A stretch of DNA of 64,000 bases, taken from JAJYRX01 sp041655275 (lineage in GTDB: Bacteria; Pseudomonadota; Gammaproteobacteria; Burkholderiales; Burkholderiaceae_B). The stretch is from positions 1 through 64,000 of the forward strand of contig JBBAFU010000013.1 in NCBI GenBank assembly GCA_041655275.1, read 5' to 3'. The translations under genes were made by a program, and so were the position numbers. The notes under the pieces were generated by a model. The model was not told the DNA's origin and made no database searches. It saw only the letters and a list, made by a program, of their open reading frames with translations. Shown piece by piece: positions 41,195-49,784 of this stretch (its first letter is position 1; the number at the start of each line of letters is the position of its first letter).

Positions 41195-42421
41195 ATGGCC
41201 GTCAAGCTGCACATCCCTTCAGAATCCGACATCCATGCCGTTGCCGGCGTGGAGCTCGGCATTGCCGCCGCAGGCATTCGCAAGGCGGATCACAACGACC
41301 TCACCGTCTTTCGCCTGGGGGGCCACAGCCGGGTCGCCGGCGTGTTCACCCGCAACCGCTTCCTGGCGGCGCCGGTACAGGTCTGCCAGGAGCACCTGTC
41401 CAAAGGCCACGACATCCGCGCCCTGGTGGTGAACACCGGCAATGCCAACGCCGGCACGGGCGCCCAGGGCCTTCAGCATGCACGACGCACCTGTGACGCC
41501 CTGGCCGACGCGCTGGGCATCCGCAGCGAACAGGTACTGCCGTTCTCGACCGGCGTCATCATGGAAGCCCTGCCTGTGGACCGGCTCATCGCCGCCCTGC
41601 CACACGCGGTTGACGGGCTGGACGGCGCCAACTGGTTTCATGCGGCGCACAGCATCATGACGACCGACACCCTGCCCAAGATCCACTCGCAGCGCATCAT
41701 GCTGGGCGAGGAAACCGTCACCATCACGGGGATCAGCAAGGGCTCGGGCATGATCCGGCCCGACATGGCCACCACCCTGGCCTTCCTGGCCTGCGATGTC
41801 GGCCTGTCGGCACACCTGTTGCGCGATACCGTGCGCCGGCTGGCGGATGTATCCTTCAACCGCATCACCGTGGATGGCGACACCTCCACGAATGACGCCT
41901 TCATGCTCATCGCCAGCGGCGAAAGCAGCGTCTACATCGAATCTGACGCCGACCCGCGATACGGGCCGCTGTTCGACGCCCTGTCGGTCACGGCGCTTGA
42001 TCTGGCGCAGAAAGTCGTGCGCGATGGCGAGGGTGCCACCAAGTTCATCACCATCACAGTCAGCGACGCAGGCAGCAGCGAAGAGGCACTTGCCGTCGCC
42101 TATGCCATCGCCCAGTCACCGCTGGTGAAGACCGCATTCTTCGCCTCGGACCCCAATCTGGGGCGCATCCTGGCAGCCGTGGGCTATGCGGGCATCAATG
42201 ATCTCGACGTCTCCACGGTACGCCTGTGGCTGGACGATGTGCTGGTGGCAAGCCAGGGCGGACGCCACCCCGGCTATCGCGAAGCCGACGGCCAGCGTGT
42301 GATGGGGCAGGAAGAAATCCTCGTACGGGTCGCGCTGGGCCGCGGCAACGCAAGCGAAACGATCTACACCTGCGACCTGTCCCACGACTACGTCAGCATC
42401 AACGCAGACTATCGCAGTTAG
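41195..42421 (+). CDS. argJ: bifunctional ornithine acetyltransferase / N-acetylglutamate synthase
   Basis: ArgJ recycles acetyl groups from N-acetylornithine to glutamate in arginine synthesis. It self-cleaves before a Thr nucleophile. The 408-residue protein has the cleavage region MATTLAFLACDVGL near 190, where the Ala-Thr pair is the expected site, plus VVNTGNANAGTGAQG near 80 and the DGDTSTNDAFM block near 230. The C-terminal HDYVSINADYRS is the family end. The start MAVKLHIPS at 41195 is preferred over upstream in-frame starts at 41150 and 41171. Its last 23 bases overlap the convergent M20 peptidase gene. Confidence 0.96.
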   Translation: MAVKLHIPSESDIHAVAGVELGIAAAGIRKADHNDLTVFRLGGHSRVAGVFTRNRFLAAPVQVCQEHLSKGHDIRALVVNTGNANAGTGAQGLQHARRTCDALADALGIRSEQVLPFSTGVIMEALPVDRLIAALPHAVDGLDGANWFHAAHSIMTTDTLPKIHSQRIMLGEETVTITGISKGSGMIRPDMATTLAFLACDVGLSAHLLRDTVRRLADVSFNRITVDGDTSTNDAFMLIASGESSVYIESDADPRYGPLFDALSVTALDLAQKVVRDGEGATKFITITVSDAGSSEEALAVAYAIAQSPLVKTAFFASDPNLGRILAAVGYAGINDLDVSTVRLWLDDVLVASQGGRHPGYREADGQRVMGQEEILVRVALGRGNASETIYTCDLSHDYVSINADYRS

Positions 42422-43577
42422 CCCCGGCCAGTGTCCGGATGGCGGCAAACAGGGTCCGGGCGCGCGGTACCATCGTGTCCAGCTCCGTGACTTCGTCCAG
42501 CGTATGGTAGTGGGCCCCCACGGGACCGGTGGCGCAGACTGTGGGACGCCCCATGCTGGCGGTAAAGCCTGAATCCGCGCAGCCGCCGCTGTATTGCGCG
42601 GTGATATCCAGCCCGAACTGCCGGCCGCAATTGCGGTAATGCTCGAACAGGGCCATGGACGCCGGCGTGGGCACCATGGGCCGGAACTCCGCAATCAGCT
42701 TCAGCTCGGCGCGCGTACCCGGCACGTGCACGGTATCGGCAATTTCCTGGATGCGCGCCACAGCCTGATCGCGCAGCGCCGGTGTGGGTACGCGCAGGTC
42801 TATGGTGCACTCGGCATCGGGTGCCACCGTATTGGCTGCCGTGCCACCCCGGATCAATCCCACGCTGAGCGTCAGGCCGGCCTCCAGATCCGTGAGCGCG
42901 CTCAGGGCAACCACCTTGTGCGCCAGATCGTGGATGGCGCTCGCGCCATCCTGGAAGTTCCCGCCCGAATGCGCAGCCTTGCCGGTCACGCGCAATTCAA
43001 AGGACAGGCCGCCCTTGCGATGGGTGACGGCTCCGCCGCCGGGTCGCCCGGCCTCGGCATTGAAAACCGCCGTTGCATCCTGAGCGAGTGCTTCGATGGT
43101 CGCGCGCGAATCCAGCGAGCCAATCTCCTCGTCGCAGGTGAACAGGGCAACGACGTCATGCGCCAGACCACCGGCCTGCTGCGCCGCCGCCAGAACATAG
43201 GCGTTCATCACAACACCCGACTTCATATCGGCCACACCCGGGCCGTGGGCGGTCGCACCGCGCACCGTAAACGGCCGCCGTGCCGCTTCTCCGGCGGGAA
43301 ACACCGTATCGCAATGCCCCATCAGCAGGACGCTGCCGGCACCGGCATCACGCCCGGCCACGCGGGCACTCAGGGCTGCAGGCCGTCCCTCGTGCTCATG
43401 CCACTGCACTGCAATGCCCTGGTCGCGAAAGAAAGCTTCCAGTTGCCGGAAGACCGCCACCACACCATCGCGATCGTAGGAGTTGGAATCGATATTCACC
43501 AGGGTTTCCAGCAGCGCGATCATGGGTGCGCGCTGCCCGGCCAGCCAGTCGGCGGAATGCGCTGCCTGCTCAGTCAT
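42399..43577 (-). CDS. M20-family metallopeptidase (CPG2-like)
   Basis: A 392-residue zinc peptidase of the glutamate carboxypeptidase/acetylornithine deacetylase group. Metal ligands are in GHCDTVF near 85, GPGVADMKSG near 108, the Glu-Glu of CDEEIGS near 140 and AEAGRP near 167; the C-terminal His is in GAHYHTLDE. An inserted dimerisation domain spans about 180-290. No signal peptide is seen, unlike secreted Pseudomonas CPG2. The ATG at 43577 follows GGAG by 7 bases. Substrate could be an N-acyl or gamma-glutamyl amino acid; unknown. Confidence 0.87.
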   Translation of the reverse strand: MTEQAAHSADWLAGQRAPMIALLETLVNIDSNSYDRDGVVAVFRQLEAFFRDQGIAVQWHEHEGRPAALSARVAGRDAGAGSVLLMGHCDTVFPAGEAARRPFTVRGATAHGPGVADMKSGVVMNAYVLAAAQQAGGLAHDVVALFTCDEEIGSLDSRATIEALAQDATAVFNAEAGRPGGGAVTHRKGGLSFELRVTGKAAHSGGNFQDGASAIHDLAHKVVALSALTDLEAGLTLSVGLIRGGTAANTVAPDAECTIDLRVPTPALRDQAVARIQEIADTVHVPGTRAELKLIAEFRPMVPTPASMALFEHYRNCGRQFGLDITAQYSGGCADSGFTASMGRPTVCATGPVGAHYHTLDEVTELDTMVPRARTLFAAIRTLAGANCDSLR

Positions 43578-43606
43578 CTTGATTCTCCAGAATACGGGTT
43601 CGGCAT

Positions 43607-43636
43607 ACGATAACGGATGCACACACCAATTGACAA
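43607..43636 (-). promoter_or_regulatory. putative promoter of M20 peptidase gene
   Basis: On the minus strand TTGTCA (43636-43631), an 18-base spacer and TATCGT (43612-43607) make a fair sigma-70 promoter. Its -35 box overlaps that of the rplU promoter on the other strand, so the two promoters may compete. Confidence 0.45.
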
Positions 43637-43659
43637 TACAAGGCTTTACGCACTAAACT
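43630..43659 (+). promoter_or_regulatory. rplU-rpmA promoter
   Basis: TTGACA at 43630-43635 and TAAACT at 43654-43659 with an 18-base spacer form a good sigma-70 promoter. Transcription would begin near 43666, leaving a leader of about 60 bases before rplU. Confidence 0.65.
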
Positions 43660-43728
43660 AAATAGCTTTGCATTGTCTTTGAAACGCTGCTTTAACAAGC
43701 ACAATTTTGTAAAACGGGAAACTTCCAC

Positions 43729-44040
43729 ATGTACGCGGTCATAAAAACCGGGGGCAAGCAGTATCGTGTTGCCGCCGGCCAAAAACTCAAGATAGAACAG
43801 ATACCGGCTGACATTGGGCAGGAAATCACGCTTGACCAGGTGTTGTCGGTCGGCGAGGGCGAAGGCGTGCGTATCGGCACCCCCCTCGTTGACGGTGCCT
43901 CGGTCACGGCAACGGTTCTTGCACAAGGCCGACACGACAAGATCAAGGTATTCAAGATGCGCCGTCGCAAGGGGTATCGTCGTACCCAGGGGCATCGCCA
44001 GAACTATACCGAAATCCGCATCGACGCCGTCACTGCCTGA
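43729..44040 (+). CDS. rplU: 50S ribosomal protein L21
   Basis: A 103-residue large-subunit protein that binds 23S rRNA with L20. The start MYAVIKTGGKQYRV and the end RRTQGHRQNYTEIRI are the family termini. First gene of rplU-rpmA; the promoter at 43630 and a purine-rich ribosome-binding site (GGGAAA) precede it. Confidence 0.98.
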   Translation: MYAVIKTGGKQYRVAAGQKLKIEQIPADIGQEITLDQVLSVGEGEGVRIGTPLVDGASVTATVLAQGRHDKIKVFKMRRRKGYRRTQGHRQNYTEIRIDAVTA

Positions 44041-44073
44041 CGGCAGGGTTCGGTTTTTGAACAGGAGCTCATC

Positions 44074-44334
44074 ATGGCACAGAAAAAAGGCGGCGGCTCT
44101 ACGCGCAACGGTCGCGATTCCCAGTCAAAGCGTCTGGGCGTGAAGGCTTTCGGGGGTCAGCTGATTCCTGCAGGCGCCATCATCGTACGTCAGCGTGGCA
44201 CGCGCTTCCATCCGGGAGCCAACGTCGGCATGGGCAGGGATCACACCCTGTACTCGCTGGTCAATGGCCAGGTCAAGTTCGGCACCAGAGGGCCGCTGAA
44301 CAAGCCCACGGTTTCCGTCGTCGCTGCCGAATAA
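44074..44334 (+). CDS. rpmA: 50S ribosomal protein L27
   Basis: L27 lies near the peptidyl-transferase centre, its N-terminal tail reaching the P-site tRNA. The 86-residue protein begins MAQKKGGGSTRNGRDSQ, with no cleavable extension as seen in Firmicutes. IVRQRGTRFHPGANVGMG is the core motif. It follows rplU by 33 bases with AGGAG near its start and ends before a strong terminator. Confidence 0.98.
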   Translation: MAQKKGGGSTRNGRDSQSKRLGVKAFGGQLIPAGAIIVRQRGTRFHPGANVGMGRDHTLYSLVNGQVKFGTRGPLNKPTVSVVAAE

Positions 44335-44358
44335 GCCGGCAGGCGAGCGATTGCCGCA

Positions 44359-44390
44359 AAAGCCCTGTCGCCTGGCGGCAGGGCTTTTTT
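44359..44390 (+). terminator. intrinsic terminator after rpmA
   Basis: AAGCCCTG (44360-44367) pairs with CAGGGCTT (44379-44386), the intervening GC-rich loop can pair further, and a run of six T follows at 44385-44390. It lies 24 bases after the rpmA stop and separates the ribosomal genes from obgE. Confidence 0.85.
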
Positions 44391-44459
44391 GACCGGGATA
44401 CCGGCAGACGCGGGAACAGCCACAAGTCATAGGCCACAAGTCACAGGCCATAGCGCAAC

Positions 44460-45539
44460 ATGAAATTCGTAGACGAAGCCATCATCAGCGTCGCCGCCGG
44501 CAAGGGGGGCGACGGGGTGGCGAGCTTTCGCCGCGAAAAGTTCATTCCCAAGGGTGGACCCGACGGCGGCGATGGCGGTCGTGGTGCCAGCATCATCCTG
44601 CAGGCCGACCGCAACATCAACACGCTCATTGAATACCGCTATGCCCGGCTGCACCGGGGCAAGGCCGGTGAAAACGGGCGTGGCCGGCAACAGACCGGCG
44701 CAGGGGCATCCGACATCATCCTGCGCGTGCCCGTAGGGACCACGGCAACCGATATGGACACCGGCGTCCAGCTATGCGATCTGGATGTCGACGGCGCGCA
44801 ATTCGTCGTGGCACGCGGCGGCCGCGGCGGCCTGGGCAATCTGCGCTTCAAGTCCAGCACCAATCGCGCGCCGCGCCAGTTCACGCCCGGCGAACCCGGC
44901 GAACAGCGGCGTCTGCGCCTGGAGTTGAAACTGCTGGCCGATGTCGGCCTGCTGGGCCTGCCCAATGCAGGCAAGTCCACTTTCATCAGCCGGATCTCCA
45001 ACGCCCGGCCAAAGATTGCCGACTATCCCTTCACCACGCTGCACCCGCAACTGGGTGTGGTGCGCACATCCCACTCGAAAAGCTTTGTCGTTGCCGATAT
45101 CCCCGGACTCATCCATGGTGCCGCGCAAGGGGCGGGACTGGGCCACCAGTTCCTGCGTCATCTGGCGCGCACCCGTTTGCTGCTGCACATTGTCGACCTG
45201 TCCTCACCCGACCCGGATGTGGATCCCGTGCCCCGGGCAGCCGAGGATGCGCAGGCGCTCACAGAAGAGTTGCGCCAGTATGACCCCGCGCTCTACGCGC
45301 GCCCGCGCTGGCTGGTCATCAACAAGATCGACCAGCTGGAAGACCCTGCAACGGCACAGGAACGTCTGTGCGCAAGCCTGCAATGGACGGGGCCGGCCTT
45401 CGCTATTTCAGCGCTCACCGGTGACGGCGTTCCTGTGCTGGTTCACGCCATACAGGCGTGGCTGGACGAGCAGACCCGGGACGAACACGCCGGGGACGAA
45501 CAGACCCCGGCGGCAGACCCCCCGGAGGCGGCGGTATGA
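44460..45539 (+). CDS. obgE: Obg GTPase, ribosome assembly
   Basis: Obg is an essential GTPase in 50S assembly and stress signalling. The 359-residue protein has the glycine-rich Obg fold at 1-158 (MKFVDEAIISVAAGKGGDG). The G domain begins at about 160: G1 LPNAGKSTF near 168, DIPGLIHGAAQGAGLG as G3, and NKID near 285 as G4. A short acidic tail follows. Overlaps proB by 4 bases. Order rplU-rpmA-obgE-proB is standard. Confidence 0.97.
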   Translation: MKFVDEAIISVAAGKGGDGVASFRREKFIPKGGPDGGDGGRGASIILQADRNINTLIEYRYARLHRGKAGENGRGRQQTGAGASDIILRVPVGTTATDMDTGVQLCDLDVDGAQFVVARGGRGGLGNLRFKSSTNRAPRQFTPGEPGEQRRLRLELKLLADVGLLGLPNAGKSTFISRISNARPKIADYPFTTLHPQLGVVRTSHSKSFVVADIPGLIHGAAQGAGLGHQFLRHLARTRLLLHIVDLSSPDPDVDPVPRAAEDAQALTEELRQYDPALYARPRWLVINKIDQLEDPATAQERLCASLQWTGPAFAISALTGDGVPVLVHAIQAWLDEQTRDEHAGDEQTPAADPPEAAV

Positions 45540-46696
45540 ATGAGGCACACCTGCAACCCGATCCCGCCCTTATCCCCGGTGCCCGCCGTCTGGTCGTCAA
45601 GATCGGATCCTCGCTGATCACCAACGACGGGCGCGGGCTCGACGAAGAAGCCATTGCGCACTGGAGCAGCCAGATCGCACAGCTTCATGCACAGGGTCGC
45701 GAAATGGTGCTGGTGTCCAGTGGCGCCATTGCCGAAGGCATGGTGCGCCTGGGCTGGCCGCGCCGCCCCGGGACCATGCATGAACTGCAGGCCGCCGCCG
45801 CCGTGGGCCAGATGGGGCTCATCCGCGGCTACGAGGTGGCCTTTGGACGCGCGGGCGTGCGCACCGCCCAGATCCTGCTCACACACGAGGATCTGGCCGA
45901 TCGTCACCGCTATCTGAACGCACGCAGCACCCTGTACACCCTGCTCGGCCTGGGCGTCGTGCCCATCGTCAACGAGAATGACACCGTCGTGACCGACGAG
46001 ATCCGCCTGGGCGACAACGACACACTGGGCGCCCTGGTGACCAATCTGATCGAGGCCGACGCACTCATCATACTGACCGACCAGGCCGGCCTGTACAGCG
46101 AGGATCCGCGCAAGAATCCGCAGGCCCGCTTCATCAATGCCGCCCTGGCCGGTGATCCGGCGCTGGAGGCCATGGCCGGCGGCAGCGGCACGGGCATAGG
46201 CACGGGCGGCATGCTCACCAAGATACTGGCGGCACGGCGCGCCGCCAACAGCGGCGGTCATACGGTCATTGTCTCGGGGCGCGAACCCGACGTTCTGCTG
46301 CGCCTGGCAGCGGGCGAAACGCCGGGCACCCAGCTGCGCGCGCGCATGCCGGTACGCTCGGCACGCCAGCGCTGGCTGGTGAACCACCTGCGCGTGCGCG
46401 GCCGGCTGACCCTGGACACCGGTGCGGTACGCGCACTGACACAGGGGCACAAAAGCCTGCTGCCGATTGGTGTGATTGATGTGGAAGGCGATTTCGGACG
46501 CGGCGATGTGGTTGCCTGCGTCGATGAACACGGTGTGGAATGCGGTCGCGGCCTGGTGAACTACTCGGCCGATGACGCACGCCGCATCATGGGCCAGCCG
46601 AGCACGCGCATCGCTGCACTGCTGGGCAGCGTACCCGCCACCGAACTCATTCACCGGGACAACATGGTGGTGCAAGCGGCACCCCTGCCTGACTGA
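45536..46696 (+). CDS. proB: glutamate 5-kinase
   Basis: ProB phosphorylates glutamate in proline synthesis. The 386-residue protein has the amino-acid-kinase domain (KIGSSLITN near 23, SSGAIAEG near 62, NENDTVVTDEI near 146, GTGGMLTKI near 224) and a C-terminal PUA domain from about 285. GGAGG lies 8 bases before the ATG, and the start overlaps the obgE stop. Its last 46 bases overlap the convergent regulator gene. proA is not nearby. Confidence 0.97.
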   Translation: MNEAHLQPDPALIPGARRLVVKIGSSLITNDGRGLDEEAIAHWSSQIAQLHAQGREMVLVSSGAIAEGMVRLGWPRRPGTMHELQAAAAVGQMGLIRGYEVAFGRAGVRTAQILLTHEDLADRHRYLNARSTLYTLLGLGVVPIVNENDTVVTDEIRLGDNDTLGALVTNLIEADALIILTDQAGLYSEDPRKNPQARFINAALAGDPALEAMAGGSGTGIGTGGMLTKILAARRAANSGGHTVIVSGREPDVLLRLAAGETPGTQLRARMPVRSARQRWLVNHLRVRGRLTLDTGAVRALTQGHKSLLPIGVIDVEGDFGRGDVVACVDEHGVECGRGLVNYSADDARRIMGQPSTRIAALLGSVPATELIHRDNMVVQAAPLPD

Positions 46697-47412
46697 GACG
46701 CCACCTGCTCGCGGGGAAGCGTACCGGCCCACTGGTAGCCCCATCGATGGACTGAACGCAAGGGCAGTGAGACGCCCTGTGCATCAAGCTTGCGGCGCAG
46801 ACGGCTCACCAGCATGCCCAGACGCTGCATGTGCGGGTCCGGGCCACGCCGGCCATAAGTCTGATTCACCGCATGAAGCAGATCGGCATGCGGTGCCCGG
46901 CCATCGGGTGCCGCCATCAGCACCTGCAGGAAGGCACGCTCGCCCGGCGTCAGACTGACCTGCACCCCGGTTGGGGCATGCAAGGCCCAGCCTTCATCCC
47001 GCATGGACCATTCGGCGGCCGGCGGTGCACTGCGGCCGGAAGCGGTCCACAGCCGCTGCGCCTGGGCAAGCAGCAATTCCGGTGCCGATGCGCTGTGGCA
47101 GTAGGCATCGGCGCCGCAGCCCAGCTGGCGCACGATGTCGGCAGTCACATGCCCTTCACAGACGAGCAATATGCCCAGTGCGGGAAACCGGCGGCGCAGG
47201 AGAATGCAGGCCGCGCAATTATCCGTCGCATTGGCGGCAAGGACGGCCAGGGCAGGCCCCGTGGAAGACTGCCTGACCGCCTCTCGCAGCGCTGCGAGAC
47301 CCGGCAGGCCGATGACGTTCAGCCCCAGCGCGCCGAAACACGCCGCCAGACGCGGGCTGGACGCGCCGCTCGCCGATGCATGAAGATGCCATAGCTGTAC
47401 TTGCGCACCCAT
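46651..47412 (-). CDS. OmpR-type winged-helix regulator with degenerate receiver
   Basis: A 253-residue transcription regulator. Residues about 1-125 look like a receiver domain: alternating strands and helices, LAVLAAN where the phosphoacceptor strand belongs, and ILLVCEGHVTADIVRQLGCGADAYCHS later. The phosphoacceptor Asp is absent (Ala/Asn there) and the acidic pair near the N-terminus is missing. Residues about 140-235 form the winged helix (VSLTPGERAFLQVLMAAP, MLVSRLRRKLDAQG, LRSVHRWGYQW). No histidine kinase is adjacent. Probably regulated by another route. AGGA lies 8 bases upstream. Divergent from the XRE gene; overlaps proB by 46 bases. Confidence 0.82.
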   Translation of the reverse strand: MGAQVQLWHLHASASGASSPRLAACFGALGLNVIGLPGLAALREAVRQSSTGPALAVLAANATDNCAACILLRRRFPALGILLVCEGHVTADIVRQLGCGADAYCHSASAPELLLAQAQRLWTASGRSAPPAAEWSMRDEGWALHAPTGVQVSLTPGERAFLQVLMAAPDGRAPHADLLHAVNQTYGRRGPDPHMQRLGMLVSRLRRKLDAQGVSLPLRSVHRWGYQWAGTLPREQVASQSGRGAACTTMLSR

Positions 47413-47440
47413 CGCATGTGTCCTGGAAGTGAAGGCGAAT

Positions 47441-47456
47441 TATTACAATAGTAATA
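47441..47456. promoter_or_regulatory. operator-like inverted repeat 1
   Basis: TATTAC-AATA-GTAATA is a perfect repeat with 6-base arms. It covers the -10 box of the minus-strand regulator promoter. Its centre is about 20 bases, roughly two helical turns, from repeat 2. Confidence 0.55.
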
Positions 47457-47470
47457 TTTTTCACTACCAA
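47442..47470 (-). promoter_or_regulatory. promoter of the pseudo-receiver regulator gene
   Basis: On the minus strand TTGGTA (47470-47465), a 17-base spacer and TGTAAT (47447-47442) form a sigma-70-like promoter, with a start site near 47435 and a leader of about 23 bases. Each box lies inside one of the two inverted repeats. Confidence 0.5.
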
Positions 47471-47475
47471 AGTGA
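47461..47475. promoter_or_regulatory. operator-like inverted repeat 2
   Basis: TCACT-ACCAA-AGTGA is a perfect repeat with 5-base arms that covers the -35 box of the same promoter, 26 bases before the XRE start. Confidence 0.5.
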
Positions 47476-47500
47476 TTGTATTTGATCGTCCAATCACGGG

Positions 47501-47902
47501 GTGGAACACTTTTCAGATCGCCTCCGCCACGCACGCAAACTGCGCAAGCTGAGCCAGGCCGCGCTGGCCCGGGCCAGCGGCCTGTCGCAGGGCGCCATCT
47601 CCAGCTATGAAAATCGCACCCGCCAGGCGACAACCGGACTCATCGAGCTCGCTCGTGCCCTGGGCGTCAATCCCCTGTGGCTGCATACGGGCCAGGGACC
47701 CATGGAAGCCACTGTGACGCTTGCGGCACCCAGCAAGGCAACCATCAGCGAACAGATGCCGGCGCAGGCCCGTGACGGCTGGCCGTTTGCATCTTTACCG
47801 CCGGAAGACTACTGGGCGCTGGCACAGCCGCAACGCCAGATCGTCGAAGAGACGGTGGCGGCGCTCATTGCCGCCCTGCGCATGCAGGGCGGCGGCAAAT
47901 AG
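47501..47902 (+). CDS. XRE-family transcriptional regulator
   Basis: A 133-residue protein with an N-terminal helix-turn-helix (about 6-60, RLRHARKLRKLSQAALA and LSQGAISSYENRTRQ) and an unstructured middle. The C-terminal 35 residues could form a helix that mediates dimerisation. The GTG start at 47501 has only a weak ribosome-binding site. It is divergent from the pseudo-receiver regulator, and two inverted repeats lie in the 88-base gap, so it probably represses one or both genes. The resemblance to phage repressors is limited to the HTH; no phage genes are near. Confidence 0.85.
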   Translation: MEHFSDRLRHARKLRKLSQAALARASGLSQGAISSYENRTRQATTGLIELARALGVNPLWLHTGQGPMEATVTLAAPSKATISEQMPAQARDGWPFASLPPEDYWALAQPQRQIVEETVAALIAALRMQGGGK

Positions 47903-47951
47903 GACAAGCCGGACAACAAGCACAAACCGGCCGGCCCCTGTTCCTTCTTTC

Positions 47952-48614
47952 TTATTGTTCAACCGCGTAGAGATAGAGCTCGACACGGCGGTTCATTGCA
48001 CGTCCCTGCGCCGTACTGTTGTCGGCAATGGGCTCGGATGGACCGCGACCCTGCACCGTCATGCGCCAGGGTTGCACACCACGCACATTCAGATAATCGG
48101 CCACGGCCTGCGCACGATTGATCGACAGCAGCTGGTTGGTGCTTGCCGAGCCGGTGCTGTCGGTATGGCCACGTGATACGGCACGCAACTCCGGATGCGA
48201 GACCAGAGCGTGTGCGACGCTGTCGAGGACAGGCAGCAGGGCCGGCTTCAGGTCATACTTGCCGGTATCGAAGGACACGGTACTGGGGATGTTGACCTTG
48301 AGCGAGCCGTCGGGCATCTCGACCACATCCACACCCAAGCTGTCTGCGCCTGAACGACGTACATCATTCTTCACGCCCTGCCAGTTGTAGCCCACGATGC
48401 CCCCGGCCACAGCCCCCAGGCCCGCACCAATGGCCGCAGCACGGCTGCTGTCACCGACCAGGGCGCCAAGGCCTGCACCCAGCAGCGCACCGGCGCCGGC
48501 ACCCAGGGCGGTACGCTCGCCCGTGCTGGCCTGGTCCATATTGGCACAACCGGCCATCATTGCTGCGGACACGACGCAAGCAGCCAGCCTGAAGCCGCTC
48601 TTCGACATTTTCAT
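47952..48614 (-). CDS. OmpA-family outer-membrane lipoprotein
   Basis: A 220-residue lipoprotein. The lipobox MAGC is near 20-23. A glycine-zipper region (GAGAGALLGAGLGALVG, about 38-75) follows, then a C-terminal OmpA peptidoglycan-binding domain (about 110-217) with SRGHTDSTGS near 148 and the RAMNRRVELYL end. It resembles YiaD of E. coli. Such proteins tether the outer membrane to peptidoglycan. GGGAG lies 9 bases before the ATG at 48614. It is convergent with the XRE gene. Confidence 0.92.
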   Translation of the reverse strand: MKMSKSGFRLAACVVSAAMMAGCANMDQASTGERTALGAGAGALLGAGLGALVGDSSRAAAIGAGLGAVAGGIVGYNWQGVKNDVRRSGADSLGVDVVEMPDGSLKVNIPSTVSFDTGKYDLKPALLPVLDSVAHALVSHPELRAVSRGHTDSTGSASTNQLLSINRAQAVADYLNVRGVQPWRMTVQGRGPSEPIADNSTAQGRAMNRRVELYLYAVEQ

Positions 48615-48748
48615 ATGAATTCTCCCACGAACTCGTCAGGTGTTTGACATGTTTTCCCCATACTAGCAGGAAGCAGGACTTTCCGGGTCCGGATTTGCTT
48701 TCCGCCGCAGGATTCTTTACAAAGCATGACACCTTCAGAATGCCCGTT

Positions 48749-49747
48749 CTACTGGGCGCGGGCACCGGACGCCGCAACAATATCCTTGTACTTTGCCAGC
48801 TCGGCCGCCACGAATGCACCAAAGGCCTCACTGGAGTTGGGCTCGGCGTCCGAACCCATGGCGGCCAGCGCCTCACGCAGGCGCGGGGTCATGAGCGCCC
48901 TGGCGTAGGCTGCATTGAGCGTGGCGACCACATCCGCCGGTGTACCGCCCGTGACGAACACGCCGAACCAGGTGCCCAGATCGAAATCCGGCACACCGGC
49001 CTGTTCCATGGTGGGCAGATCGGGCAGCATGAAGGAACGCTCGGTCGTGGTCACTGCCAGGGCCTTGGCCTTGTCGCCCTTGATCAGGCCCGCAGCCGAG
49101 GCCAGGTTGTCGAACATGAAGTCCACTTCGCCCGACATGAGCGCCATCTTGGCCGGCGCTGCGCCGGCATAGGGCACGTGCACCGTCTTGATGTCACTGC
49201 GGGTATTCAGCAGCTCGCCCGCCAGATGACCGGCGCTGCCATTGCCGCCCGAGCCGAAGTTGAGCACGCCGGGATTGGCACGCGCATGCTCGATCAGGTC
49301 CTGCACCGAAGCAATGCCATGCCTGGCCGCAAACTCAACGTTGAGGATGAGCACATTGGGCACGGACGCCACCAGGGTCACGGGCTCCAGGCTCTTCACG
49401 GGGTCGAAAGGCAGGGTCTCGTACAGCCAGGGATTGATGGCATTGATGGCCACCGCCCCCATGACCAGCGTATGACCATCGGGCGCAGCCTTGGCCGCCG
49501 CAGCAGCACCAATATTGCCGCCGGCACCGGGCTTGTTCTCGACCACCACCGTGCCCAGATCCGCCTTGACCTCTTCGGCCATCATGCGCGCCATGGTGTC
49601 GAGCGGGCCACCCGCCGCATAGGGCACGATGAAGTCGATGTTGCGCTGGGGAAACGACTGGCTTGCCGCAGGCCCGGCGGAAACGGCCAGCATCAGACCG
49701 GCCATGGCGAGCACACCCTGGCGTGCAAGACTCTTGAACATATGCAT
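48749..49747 (-). CDS. Bug-family (TTT) periplasmic binding protein
   Basis: A 332-residue binding protein of the Bug family, hallmark of Bordetella and related genera, serving tripartite tricarboxylate transporters. It has a signal peptide ending ASQSF near 31, then IDFIVPYAAGGPLDTMARM, VVENKPGAGGNIGAAAAA and VGSGGNGSAGHL-like GSGGNGSAGHLAGELL. The ligand is a carboxylate or similar small organic compound, not readable from sequence. No TctAB permease is adjacent. GAGG lies upstream of the start. It follows the amino-acid ABC operon by 37 bases and may be transcribed with it. Confidence 0.92.
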   Translation of the reverse strand: MHMFKSLARQGVLAMAGLMLAVSAGPAASQSFPQRNIDFIVPYAAGGPLDTMARMMAEEVKADLGTVVVENKPGAGGNIGAAAAAKAAPDGHTLVMGAVAINAINPWLYETLPFDPVKSLEPVTLVASVPNVLILNVEFAARHGIASVQDLIEHARANPGVLNFGSGGNGSAGHLAGELLNTRSDIKTVHVPYAGAAPAKMALMSGEVDFMFDNLASAAGLIKGDKAKALAVTTTERSFMLPDLPTMEQAGVPDFDLGTWFGVFVTGGTPADVVATLNAAYARALMTPRLREALAAMGSDAEPNSSEAFGAFVAAELAKYKDIVAASGARAQ

Positions 49748-49784
49748 GACGGCATCCTCTTCGACCCGGAGCGTGACGCCGGGC

